A DNA stretch of 64,000 nucleotides from Serripes groenlandicus (taxonomy: Eukaryota; Mollusca; Bivalvia; Cardiida; Cardiidae): NCBI GenBank assembly GCA_031761405.1, contig JASEVX010000005.1, positions 2,554,571 to 2,618,570 of the forward strand, in the 5' to 3' direction. A program made the position numbers and the translations under genes. Positions 24,290 through 34,682 of the stretch are shown here, in pieces. The first letter of the stretch is position 1. Every line of letters begins with the position of its first letter. Under the pieces are notes generated by a model, which was given only the letters and a program-made list of their open reading frames with translations, ran no database searches and was not told the DNA's origin.

Positions 24290-24520
24290 AAAAAGCTCAG
24301 TCGGTAATAAACAGGGCCATCAATCAAGGGGTTGTGATTTTGAATTCCTGTGTTGTTCCGATCATTGACAAAAGTCATTGTGGCTATTGTCATTCGTCTC
24401 TTGCCAGTGGGCTATATGATATAATGTGGGAAGGAATCAAGATGCCTGGAAAGAATGTTATGTCCTAGGGGCGAGAAGCTGGGAAACACGGATAAGTTGA
24501 TTGGTTGATTGTATGTTGTT
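24290..24520 (+). mobile_element. Degenerate tRNA-derived SINE
   Basis: Matches the SINE family of 20914 in pieces: AGCTCAGTCGGTAAT, CATCAATCAAGGGGTTGTGA and GACAAAAGTCATTGTGGC. The B box is damaged. Confidence 0.5.
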
Positions 24521-24815
24521 TTACGCCGTTTTCAACAATATTTCAGATATATCACGACATTTCCTTGGTAAGTTACCAGTACTTCTGGTCCATTTGTTCT
24601 GACACTAGTCTGTCAGTCGTAAACACCGCAACCCTGGGCGTCAATGGGGGCAACCATTATGACAAGGTTTAAAGTCTTTGGTATGACACGGCTGGGGATC
24701 GAGTTCACGACCTTCCGAGTCCGAGGAGGAAGCTCTACCACAACACAATCGAGGCGGTTCGGATAAGGTGAATTGGCCAACGTGATGTAACTGAAATATC
24801 GTTGAAAGCGACATA
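24520..24815 (-). mobile_element. Probable second SINE-like element with core at both ends
   Basis: TTTCAACAATATTTCAGATAT near the left and AACGTGATGTAACTGAAATATC near the right are related to the SINE core and lie in opposite orientation. A B-box complement, GGGGATCGAGTTCACGACC, lies between. Boundaries are uncertain. Confidence 0.45.
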
Positions 24816-25399
24816 AATTGGCAACCGATCGTCTAATTTGAAAAAAAAGCAACGAATTGGATGGAAAAATAGATTGAATTTGAAGAATTTGAAGAACTTA
24901 ACGTTTAAGATGGGCAAGGAAATTAAGTCGAAGTCGAATGGAAGAAATACATTTGAGTTATGAACGTGCTCAAGTTATCGCTGAATTTATACGTAACGCA
25001 TATAATGAGTTAATACGTGTATTAAGAGAGTTCATTATACAAATTAAATCAATGATAAATCATTCCAAAGACATATTCGTTCAAGGTAATGATTTGGGTT
25101 ATAGATATATTTGAGTTATTGCAAGTCCACTGTACATTTATGTTTAGTCCATATCGAAAACAGTGAAAACAGACATATTTATAGTATACTTGCATATATA
25201 CCGTGTAACCACGCCAGGGCAACATCTGATGGCGGCAAAGAAATACAGCTGTTCCGGAGAGGTGCTTTTGTTGAAATGTTTATACTTTTTCCCGAAAGAA
25301 AACATGTTGACGCATGTAAATGCAGGCATGTTTGGAAAGCATTGTGTCACAACAAGCAATTTCGGGAAATGTGTCCGTACACTACATGTGTTCTTGTGC
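24816..25399. other. Intergenic sequence, nothing recognised
   Basis: Two overlapping open frames of about 100 codons on opposite strands (25111-25479) show no domain, splice context or codon signal and run into a MITE, so I treat them as chance. Confidence 0.45.
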
Positions 25400-25630
25400 T
25401 TAACCCTTTCCCTCATACGACAATTCTGCAGCAGACGACTTTGAACATATTTTGTCGAAAAAATAGACAATCTCTATAATTGAATGGATAACCTATGACT
25501 AAACGTGGAAAACATTGTGGTAAAAGGAGAAATTGCTCGTTTTGAGCAGTTTCTTCTTTTGTCACTATGTTTTCGAAACGCCGTCTGCTGTAGAGGCGTC
25601 AGAAAGCGTCTATATGAGAGGAAGTGTTAA
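25400..25630. mobile_element. Complete TTAA-flanked MITE, copy 2
   Basis: Same ends and internal palindrome as the copy at 24000; the right terminus is slightly decayed (GAGAGGAAGTGTTAA). Confidence 0.85.
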
Positions 25631-25656
25631 ACGATTTATAGGTTTAGTCACTCAAC

Positions 25657-25883
25657 TTAACCCTTTTCCTCATACCACAATTCTGCAGCAGACGATTTTG
25701 AACATATTTTGTTAAAAAATGGGAAAATCTCTATAATTGAATGAATAACCTATGACTTAAAAAAACATTGTGGCAAAAGGAGAAATTGCTCGTTTTGAGC
25801 AATTTCTTCTTTTGTCACTATGTTTTCGAAAAATCCGTCTGCTGCAGAGCCGTCAGAAAGCGTCTACATGAGTGAAAGTGTAA
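25657..25883. mobile_element. TTAA-flanked MITE, copy 3
   Basis: Starts 27 bp after copy 2 ends, in the same orientation. Left end TTAACCCTTTTCCTCATACC, right end decayed to GAGTGAAAGTGTAAA. Confidence 0.8.
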
Positions 25884-26004
25884 ACGGATTAGTACCTCAA
25901 CTTAAGTAAGCAATATGAAGATTAGAAAACATAGCCGGAGTATCAATATTTAAACTTAGTTTTTGACTTGTTGTGTTCTTAAGCATTGCTATAGTATGGT
26001 TACG

Positions 26005-26147
26005 CTTCACCCTTTCCCACATACGACAATTCTGCAGCAGACGACTTTGGAAACATATTAGCGAAGATGTGAAATTTCTCCATTGATGAGAGTCTAAACA
26101 TTAAATAGAGTTAAACAAATTGTGGCAAAAGGGGAAATTGCTCATCA
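26005..26147. mobile_element. TTAA-type MITE, copy 4, truncated at a SINE
   Basis: CACCCTTTCCCACATACGAC starts the element. It stops at AAATTGCTCATC, where the next SINE begins, so the SINE may have inserted into its central palindrome. Confidence 0.65.
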
Positions 26148-26357
26148 TTTCCTGGCTTTCTCACACCAGTACTCCACACAAAATACTTTCCAAGCGATTG
26201 GCTGCTTTTCCACATAGAATGCTAGCCCATTGGTGAAAGACGAATCAGTGACGCATGTTAAAAGTCGAAAAGAATACTGGCCGATCCGGGATTCGATCTC
26301 ACAAACCCCTGGATTGACAACTCACGTCGCATCCGACTGAGCTATCGGGGGCCACAG
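26147..26357 (-). mobile_element. tRNA-derived SINE, 3' truncated
   Basis: Complement of the 20914 family. The head lies at the right (GGGATTCGATCTCAC as B box, GACTGAGCTATCGGGG as A box) and body pieces such as CACACCAGTACTCCACAC at the left. The core and tail are missing. Confidence 0.75.
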
Positions 26358-26648
26358 GCTCGGTCTTGTGTCGTACATTACAGGATGATATCGCAAACAG
26401 CAGGATAAGGGTTTATAAATCGAAATCTACAACAATGTATCGGCACGAGCCTTACCCTTTCTAAGGAGATCAATATAATTAGATCATACTTGAAACCTAA
26501 TCCATTGTACGAGAAGCGGCACGGGAAACCCGATATTCTGAACGTTTGCAATCAGTTAGTCTTTGTGTATGTTTGAATTGAATTAAACACTGCTTTCGAT
26601 ATTGAGCCAAGGTCCATAAACGGTCGCTCTTACCACTGCACTACACAT

Positions 26649-26830
26649 ATCGAGGGCTTGGCGTGAAACGGTTGTAACTAAAAACCTATTTTCCGAGCAA
26701 TGGCACCTTAATTTCCATTGTTTACCAAGTAAAATGATTTAACCCGTATAAAGACTTCATGGCGAGGTGATTAACCTTGGTAAAAAAAAAAACAATTTAA
26801 GTTACAACCGTTTCACGCAAAGCCCTCGAT
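26649..26830. mobile_element. 182-bp MITE with 31-bp terminal inverted repeats
   Basis: ATCGAGGGCTTGGCGTGAAA and the following 11 bp are matched by the complement of the right end (TTTCACGCAAAGCCCTCGAT and preceding bases) with one mismatch in 31. No coding capacity. Confidence 0.9.
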
Positions 26831-26838
26831 AAGGTATA

Positions 26839-27021
26839 TTAACTCTTTCAGCGCCAAGGGCAATGTTGAGGTTTCTGCAAACAAAACTGATTCAGGCGAG
26901 TCAGATCGTTTGTTTTTTACTCATCAAAATAGTCCAAATCTTTTATTACATGAGAAATGAAGACGCCCGATTTTGAACATGGAAGAGTCTACTTTAAACA
27001 ATTCGGCGCTGAGAGAGTTAA
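26839..27021. mobile_element. 183-bp TTAA-flanked MITE of another family
   Basis: Starts TTAACTCTTTCAGCGCC and ends GGCGCTGAGAGAGTTAA, inverted with one mismatch. It lies 8 bp from the preceding MITE. Confidence 0.85.
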
Positions 27022-27316
27022 GAATCTAAATTAGTTGTTTTCTTTATTGTGTCAACTGTATTGTAGTATTGTAGATATATCACGGACACAGTTCACTTAT
27101 ACATGATCCGTTGGTTCATATCCCGTACTATGTTACGACATTGACCTTGCCCAATGATTCTACAGCATGATCGTCGAGGACAGGGGTCGAACCTGAGACA
27201 CACGGTCTCACATGTCGCATAACACCTCTCTCATGACGATTTCCTTTACGATGATCAGGAAATACCTAGGTCAGCCTGTTTTACCAAAGCTTTCTGATTC
27301 AGTCTGTAGCTGTATG
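27022..27316 (-). mobile_element. Probable SINE relic
   Basis: AGGGGTCGAACCTGAGACAC followed by CATGTCGCATAACACCTC looks like the complement of a tRNA-like head, and TAGATATATCACGGACACAG at the left resembles a core. Decayed; boundaries approximate. Confidence 0.4.
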
Positions 27317-27895
27317 ATTTTAACGCAGCGGTATTATAGTGGTAAGAGCTTAATTGATTGATTGGAGTTTAACGCCGATTTTAACAATTTCTCAGTTATA
27401 TCACGGTGGCCAATTCACGTACGCATGCATTTCCTGGTTTTCTCACACCAGTACTCCACACAACAATCTTTTCAAGCAACTGGCTACTTTTCCACATAGG
27501 CTTAGCCTATTGGTGGAAGAGGAATGACGCATGTCGCATTGACTTTTGTCAAGCGTCGGAAAGAAAGTTGGCCGAGTCGATATTCGAACTCACAACCCCT
27601 GGATTGACAGCCCGCATCGCTACCGACTGAGCTACCGGGGCTCGAAGGTAAGAGCTTAAACCTAGAGAGTGGGAGACTCGGGTTCGATCCCGAATCGGAA
27701 CATACTTTAGAACAAAATGGCTGTAGTCAGTGGCTTCCCTCCATGACACTCGGGATTATGAAAATAGTCTTACGACCGACGGGCTGATGTCCGGATACAC
27801 CTACTGGCAGTACGGGTAATTCCGCCAGCAACCACCGAGATATAACGGACATTCTGATGTAAACGGCGTACAACACCATTCAAACAAACAAACCG
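27317..27895 (+). mobile_element. tRNA-derived SINE interrupted by another SINE
   Basis: Left piece CAGCGGTATTATAGTGGTAA and right piece AGAGCTTAAACC ... GACTCGGGTTCGATCCC make one tRNA-like head once the inserted element is removed. The body has GAGATATAACGGACATTCTG and the tail is repeated CAAA. Confidence 0.75.
27353..27646 (-). mobile_element. tRNA-derived SINE nested in another SINE, with 12-bp target-site duplication
   Basis: Complete member of the 20914 family in reverse. The tail TTGATTGATTGG is at the left and the tRNA-like head CCGACTGAGCTACCGGGG at the right. GGTAAGAGCTTA occurs at 27341-27352 and again at 27647-27658, a perfect direct repeat expected from retroposition. Confidence 0.9.
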
Positions 27896-28545
27896 CAACG
27901 TTATGAATGTTTCTTTTATATTTAATTCAACGATGCTGCTTTTTACAACAGTTTGAGCCGTCCCACGAGAAAACCAACATGATTGCATCTGCGTAATGCA
28001 TCGACCCGGATCAACATGTTCGAGTTATCACTTAATTTAAAGACTTATTTATGTTTTATTAGCTTCGTAATTCATCAATAACTAAGTGTTTATTCTATAG
28101 AAAAAAAAGGCCAATGATAAAACCATTTTGAAGGAACAAGTGCTGCGGAAGTTCCGAATGATCAGATGAGCAATCAGAACTTCCACTACACTGTTTAACA
28201 AACAGACGCGTTCAAGGAAATGGTTCGAATTAATTGATTTATTAGAGTCATCCCTTGTATGAATGCAAAGTGTTCATTGACATTCCGTCAATTCAATATA
28301 TATATATAACAATTCAATTATGCTATTTCGACAATACTATCTAGCTGTAAACAAGTTTATATTTAAAGAGCAGATACGGACACAATCAGTTATTCCTTTG
28401 CATTTCTTGACGAAGAGCTGGTATGCTTACGTCCGTCATACTCCTGGTCTCTTCTACCGTGTATTTGTATAAGTGTAACTAAGAATGTTACAGACAATGG
28501 ATCAGTCTGTTTAACAGTGTTGTGTTGATATAAACCCATCTACAG
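27896..28545. other. Intergenic sequence, nothing firm
   Basis: A hydrophobic short frame from ATG near 28421 (MLTSVILLVSSTVYL) looks signal-peptide-like but ends quickly and has no clear donor, so it is not called. Confidence 0.35.
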
Positions 28546-28616
28546 CTAACGAGGATACGCAGTCAGAGTACGTGGAGCTAGATGAGGTTATTCTTCCCGT
28601 ATATATATTTGTGTAT
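28546..28616 (+). pseudogene. Receptor-phosphatase-like juxtamembrane exon (copy A)
   Basis: ATCTACAG acceptor, 71 nt open, GTAAATAAAG donor. The protein reads NEDTQSEYVELDEVILPVYI, recalling the segment just inside the membrane of receptor-type tyrosine phosphatases before the first catalytic domain; this is a resemblance by eye only. An inverted paralogue with identical length and both splice sites lies at 50715-50785. No phosphatase domain follows in either place, so it is probably an orphan exon. Confidence 0.4.
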
Positions 28617-29424
28617 GTAAATAAAGGTGCTGCTGTACTTTACACTTATCCCAAACAGCCAAATATTAGCGGTGCTACAGATAAACCGACAACTAAAAGT
28701 AATGTATATTGTAGATTCAGATCATCCTTATTATCTGCGCAGCCGGTTCTGGCTATGCACTGTTTGATAATAAGTCAATACAGTATTCAGAACGCCTCTG
28801 ACACATATTGTACACTAAGGTAACCTTGCACAGACGTGAAAGTTGGTCGTTACTCACACAACCTGGTTCGTTGAGATTCGTAGAACACGTTTCATATATA
28901 TATGTATATATTATATGTCTTCAAAATAGGACATGATCGTTTCTTATATGATGGAATTTATACTTCAAAGCGGACGGTCTATAAAGCATAATGGGAAACT
29001 TCCAATATGATCGTGTCTGTGACTGCAATTTATGCTTGTCAAGATAGGCAGTGGTATTGGTTGGGTACGGCGGACTGTCGTTTGTATGGTGACCAATGAA
29101 CTAACACACCTCTTGGAGATTATACGAAACGATCTCTTTATGAAATGCAACCTTATTCTACAGCGTTTGATCGGACAACTGATCAGCGTTAGACTTCATC
29201 ATAATTCCGGGGTTCGAATCCCGTGATAAGCGCTTTCACCATTTAGGATTGTTACAGGTTCATTGACTTTGTAATGGCTTTATCGATTTAAATAAAATAT
29301 GGAAAAGCAGAATCCAACGATCATCGAGGTGTTTGTGGTTTAAAAAATGCAAACGTGATTGTCTATTGATGCACGTTCAATTAAACCTATCTAATAATAA
29401 ATGTCTACCACTTAACTAAATACT

Positions 29425-29610
29425 TACCATTAAAAACATTAACTTCACAAGGCACAATCATTTTGTCTTCACTTCCCAATTCAAACTTGATGTATCTCGC
29501 CGAGTATGGCCGACTGAGTTCGAAATGATATAAATCTTAAATCGGTTCTATAGTATTGATAGATGAAACCAATCCACTGTCTAGATATAGATTAAGACCG
29601 TTTAGCGATT
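29425..29610 (-). pseudogene. Dead FTP (fucolectin) second-half exon, copy A
   Basis: Complement of the exon at 41182-41364. It reads SLNGLNLYLDSGLVSSINT and then meets an in-frame TAA where the other copy has TAC, then continues FELSRPYSARYIKF. Acceptor and GTAAGT donor are still present. FTP domains are calcium-dependent fucose-binding folds found in secreted lectins and receptors; this exon cannot give an intact one. Confidence 0.8.
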
Positions 29611-30002
29611 CTGAAAAAGGATAAGATTAGTGGATAGTGTTCATTTTCAAAAAAGTGCTACATGAATATGTTGTCTCCTCAATGAAGGTAACAGATTTTT
29701 TAAACAATATTATCGCTAATCAATATATATGCGGGGTTTTATTAACTTAATGTTGCAATACGGGAAAAAACTACCAAATTAAAGCAATTTACAAACTATC
29801 AAACTAAAAGTAATAGACAATTAAACAATTAGAGTAACATTATATTGTGTTGTGGATAGCAGGCATCAAAGGGCCACAGCCTAGGCTCGGGACACATAGA
29901 ATTTACCTATTGTGTTTACAATTGTCTTAAATGACATCGAAAATTACATGTAAACCAAACATGACATAAATTTCAATATCACTGACCCCACATTATGCAT
30001 TT

Positions 30003-30900
30003 TCTTGAAACTCGTCATTATACGGATGATGCTGTCATTTTTGCGAATACGGAAGAAGAGTAAGATTTTTATTGAACACTTTAGCTGAATATTGTACCAG
30101 GTGGAAATTAGATATCAATAACAATTAGACAAAAGTCTTAGTTTTTGTTGATACAAATGGTAGAACAGAAATATACCAGTGAACAACAACAAAGTGAAGA
30201 CAGTTGACGTATTTAATTTTTTAAGAGTACTTTTTACAAAGAATAGACATTTTGCTATCGCAAAAAAACCATGCTGCTGAACAAGCTCGGAAATCATTTT
30301 TCGGATTCTATAGAAAAATCAGGAATTTAGGCCTAAAAATTGAATGTCAGCTAAAATTATTTGAGTCTACAATTTTACCTATTCTGACTTATGTGTGTGA
30401 ACTATGGGGTTTTGGCGAATCTATCAATGTTAGAAAAAGTGCCTACAGACTTCCTGAAACATATTTTCCATGTCAGCAAAAACACTCTTTATATTATATT
30501 ATGTTATACGGTAATTAAGGATGATATCTTATACATCTATAAGCGTCAAGAAAAAAGGAAAATTGGCACAATGTTTTATGTAATAGCACAAAGCTCAACG
30601 CTTTCTGCAAAGCTATATATACTGGTTTTAAACTATTACATTAATAATAATAATGTCTATAAATGGCTTAGTAATATTAAATTAATTCTCGATGAGTGTG
30701 GATTAAGTTATATATGGTATAACCAGTCTAACATTGATAATAAATCTGTGTTATTAATTAAAATAGATTTTTCTTTCAGTTGTATCTTTTGCAGTACGTG
30801 CCTTCATATATCTAGTGAAAACATGAAGGACAATTGTCATCATCCTATAACTTCTGTAGATGTATTCTACATTCAACGTACATGCTGTTTTGCTTGTATA
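30003..30900 (+). pseudogene. LINE reverse transcriptase fragment
   Basis: A YTDDAVIFA box (variant of the catalytic YADD) at about 30010 is followed by LLNTLAEYCTRWKLDIN, then a thumb-like segment HAAEQARKSFFGFYRKI ... FESTILPILTYVCELWGF. Stops and shifts interrupt it several times. No endonuclease or ORF1 upstream. Confidence 0.75.
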
Positions 30901-31310
30901 TCAAACTGGTAAGTAAAAGACATAACATGGTTGACTTTCAAATTGAATTAAATATTTTGATTAAACAATGTTATCAGATGTCATTTCAAGGTCAAACCCT
31001 CTCTAAGCAAACTTCGAGATAGGCCAAGCATTTCCTGGTTACAATTTTATAGTCATTAATATTAAACAATAACGTTTTAAGAACTATGTATACGTCATGA
31101 TGGAAGAATGTGATTGAATGATTCGAACTCGCAGTGCCCACAATAAATAGTTCGACCTATCCGTAGTTCGAGGCATTTCATTTTGGACTTTACGACGATG
31201 ATGAAATGTTTTTTATCCTGACTGTATTCATGTAGTTTTATTATGAAAACTCATACGTAATAATACTAGTGTGTTTTGTTTTGTTTGCAGACTCAATTAT
31301 GACAAAGAGA

Positions 31311-31867
31311 TTAAAGGGACTGAATCCCATATGAGAAAAAGCGAAAAAAAAAAGAAAATTGTTAAAACTTGCTATTACCTTGATGTTTTTGCATGTGAGG
31401 CATTGAGATTTGCTGACTGATGTACTACAATATATGCACACTATTAATATTGCGGAGATTTTTCGTTATTTTGCATTGTAAAATCTACTGGGTTAGTAAC
31501 CCAGTAAATCTAAAAATATCGCTGTATATTTATCACGTGATCACTAAAACCGAATTGACAATCTCCTTCGCAGAGTTGTCGTTCCTTACACTCACGCATA
31601 CATGAATGTAATGAGTCGATAGTGTTAGAGAATGCCGTATTGAATCCACAAATTCAAATGAGCAAGAGGAAATTCCACGGTATTTTTAAACGGGAAAACA
31701 CGGAGCGGACGCTTTTTTAACTGCTTATTTCCTATGAAATAATGAAAAACAAGACTTGTACGACCTTCTACAACATTCCGTTACATATATATCGACGTAT
31801 TGTGGATTAATTAGAATAAGTATAAAATATAACGATTTTGAACCATTATGGTGTTCAGTCCCTTTAA
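31311..31867. mobile_element. TTAA-flanked element of 557 bp
   Basis: Starts TTAAAGGGACTGAATCCCAT and ends with the complement, GTTCAGTCCCTTTAA, an inverted repeat of 14 bp that decays inward. No transposase is visible inside. A small palindrome TTACTGGGTTACTAACCCAGTA-like (about 31488-31508) lies within. Confidence 0.6.
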
Positions 31868-33365
31868 GTAACTAAAGATAATGTAATAGTTATCTACAGT
31901 TTTATTTCTGTATTTAATATATTTTGTCATGTATCAATCAACATAACCAATAAAATAAAAAATGCCAATTTTGTATCTCGATTCTGCTTGTATCATTGCA
32001 TACTATTAAAATAAGGCTTGCTTAAAGAGATTAGAATGATTAAACTGACAGAGACGACAGTATAAATTCCTCTTTTTTTCCAAGTGACTTTTGTTCAAAT
32101 TCAAGAACAATGCAATAGCCACACAACTTTTTCCAAATAAATTGTTTATGCTGATCTGACTTGAGATGTGTCTTTTGAAACAGAGATTTTATTTAAACGC
32201 ATCGCCTTTATTATCAAAACAAACAGTTGACGTTAATTAATTGTAATGTGACGATTTTCCTGTTCGACCTTTACATGTGTAATATGTACTGTAATAACGC
32301 GAAAGGCATCGTGTAGTTAGTTCGATAGTTCGAAAGATGCGGTGTTCGAGCTTTCTGTAGTAGAACAACTTGAGTTATATAAGGCTTTGGTCGGGGCCGA
32401 GAGATATTTTAGAGTTTTCCATGGTGTTCGAGTTTTCCCATGTTCTAGCCACTAAGGTTTGACTGTATATTCATCCATTTATAACCTGATATCATTTATA
32501 AACATATACAATATAACATCATTGCTCTATTGACTTACATTGTATTGATAATATTTGTTGTATGTACATTTAACCATCAATGATGTATAAGTTCTGTGCA
32601 CTTCTCGTGTAAATGATCTGATTACATCAGCTAATGAATTGAGATTGTCATTGCAAAAATGGTCCTCAGATGGTAATTGCAATTTATTTGGCTTTGAATC
32701 AAGTCCCAATTGAAAATGTCAAATATACAAAACACTTTCCAGTAGAATCGTTAAAGATTTATTGCGGTTTTACAATGAATATCAAGTTATATCATCAAGG
32801 AAGTATCGACACACTTAACCACTTCGCGCACACCCTGTATACATACTGTACATTCTGCCTCGTCCTCTTCCATAACCTGTGATCTTTACAGGATAGTATT
32901 ATCATTGAATGAACATTCTATCAAACGGATAAATTGCTCATCATGAGCAATTTCCTTTTGAAATACTATTTTAAAAGGTCCCATAAAGCACATGGGACGA
33001 ATTGCATATTTACTGGGAAAAAAGTTAATGAGAAGTGTAAGTCGGTTTGGGGGAAGAACCGTGATTTACCGCGTCCTTGAACAAATGAACATAAACATTT
33101 CGAATCCCCGAGACTATAAATATGATTTAAAACTTGGTCGATATTAATCATTTCATCGGAATACCTGTGTCACTACGAACATATATAACACTTTTTTACT
33201 GTATCATGAAAGCATGATCGCGCATACTGGAATTATTGTCGTTTCTTTTAAAGGGGTATTGTATGCGTTATATATATTTCACGTTTGTTGTTCAACATTT
33301 CTATCGATGACTTTGTTAACTAAATTAAAAACGTAGATATTGGCATTTCTATTGCAAATGAGTAA
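31868..33365. other. Intergenic sequence, nothing firm
   Basis: No exon recognised. A small palindrome TTGCTCATCATGAGCAATTT at about 32935 resembles the centre of the TTAA-flanked MITE family; the element ends are not found. Confidence 0.4.
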
Positions 33366-33379
33366 GTGTGAATATTGTT

Positions 33380-34660
33380 GTATGCTGATGACATTGTTCT
33401 TCTAGCCCCCAATGATGACTATCAGCAGTCTCAACTAAGTGCATGGTGTGTTTGGTGTAACCGTAATGATATGACTATTAACTGCTCTGAAAGTAATGCT
33501 GTTCATTTCCTACCCACATGTGTTCAGCGTACTGCGTACAGTTTCAGGTGTGGAAATGACAGTTTAAGTCTCGTCAATAAATACATTTATCTAGGCATAG
33601 TTCTAAACGAATATTTGGACTAAAATATTACAAAAGTAGTTGCTCAGAGTGCTAGTCGCGCGCTTGGTCTTATTATTTCAAAATGTAAAAGTGTTGTTAG
33701 AGGCCCATTCGACGCTTTTACAAGGTCATACGACTCTATAGTGTGGCCTGTAAACAACTGTTGTGCGCCTATTAGGGGCATTTAAATATACTCCTGAATA
33801 CACGCCGTTAAAAACAGGGCCATGCGTTTCTTTCTCGGAGTTGAAAAGTATACGCCAAATTATGCTGGTTTAGGTGAAAGTGCATGGGTTCCACCAACTG
33901 TCTGCCAGTGGAAACTGTTGCGAGTTATTGGTGTAATATATGTAACTCAATTTCGCAAAGTACTGACACGCGAGTAGCACTCTGGGTAGATAGTAGAGCT
34001 AATAAATCTTTTGAATCTTGGTTTAATGATGTTAATGAGCAGATTTCTAAACTTAGTATAAATGTACGGCTAGACTAGAATAGTCCCATACATCAACGAA
34101 CCTTCGTCAGTATACAAGAGCAGTTATTGTATGCTTTCAATAATGACTGGATAGAAAAAATAAATTAACATGTAAATAAAAATAGCAAGGGCAGAGAAAT
34201 AAGATTAAAAACTATTGTAAAATGAAGACTAGTTATTTTCAGAAAATTATTGTCAATTAATTTAGCCTAAAACACATTTGACAGCTCTGAGTAAGTTAAG
34301 CAGGGTTGAACCTATAGGAATAAAAACTGTTAGGTACGAAAGTCTAGCGGAAAATGACCGTCTCTGCCCATTGTGCGACTACGTTGAGTCAGAATGACAT
34401 GTGTTTTTTTATTGTAAACTTTATGAACAATTACGTAAACCGTTGATTGATAAGGCCCTTACGATCAATCCTTTATTTGACAATCTGTCAGTTATTGATA
34501 ATTTGACTTTATATTATCGCAAAGCCACCTAGCAAGAATTAGTGCCAATACCTGTAATCATATTTTCAAAAACTTGATTACTTTACCTGTGTAAATAGTC
34601 CTTCACTTGTCTACATATCAGTATTTTACAATTTTGAGTCATATTTTTTTTGTACTTGTT
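33380..34660 (+). pseudogene. LINE fragment: C-terminal half of reverse transcriptase to 3' end
   Basis: Begins at the catalytic box YADDIVLLAP, continues WCNRNDMTINCSESN and YIYLGIVLNEYL, then past stops SASRALGLIISKCKS, RAMRFFLGVEKYTPNYAG and a terminal RLCPLCDYVESE-HVFFYC motif. 5'-truncated and decayed. Confidence 0.8.
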
Positions 34661-34682
34661 TTATTTTATTGTTTACATGCTA

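Larger units (their letters stand above)
28546..29896. repeat. Inverted duplication, copy A
   Basis: Reverse complement of pieces at 40908-41620, 41720-41748, 43849-44010 and 50563-50800, in consistent order. It contains the juxtamembrane-like exon, a SINE piece (29160-29230) and an FTP exon. The middle (about 28950-29160) is diverged from its partner. Confidence 0.85.

Noticed and set aside
25111..25479. Overlapping ~100-codon frames on both strands
   Set aside because: No domain, no splice context, opposite-strand overlap, and they enter a MITE; most likely chance.
28421..28475. A signal-peptide exon before the juxtamembrane-like exon
   Set aside because: The hydrophobic frame is only about 17 codons, has no convincing donor and no matching piece in the inverted copy.
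30391..30912. A 173-codon reading frame as a host gene
   Set aside because: It overlaps the decayed LINE reverse transcriptase in another frame and shows no domain of its own.
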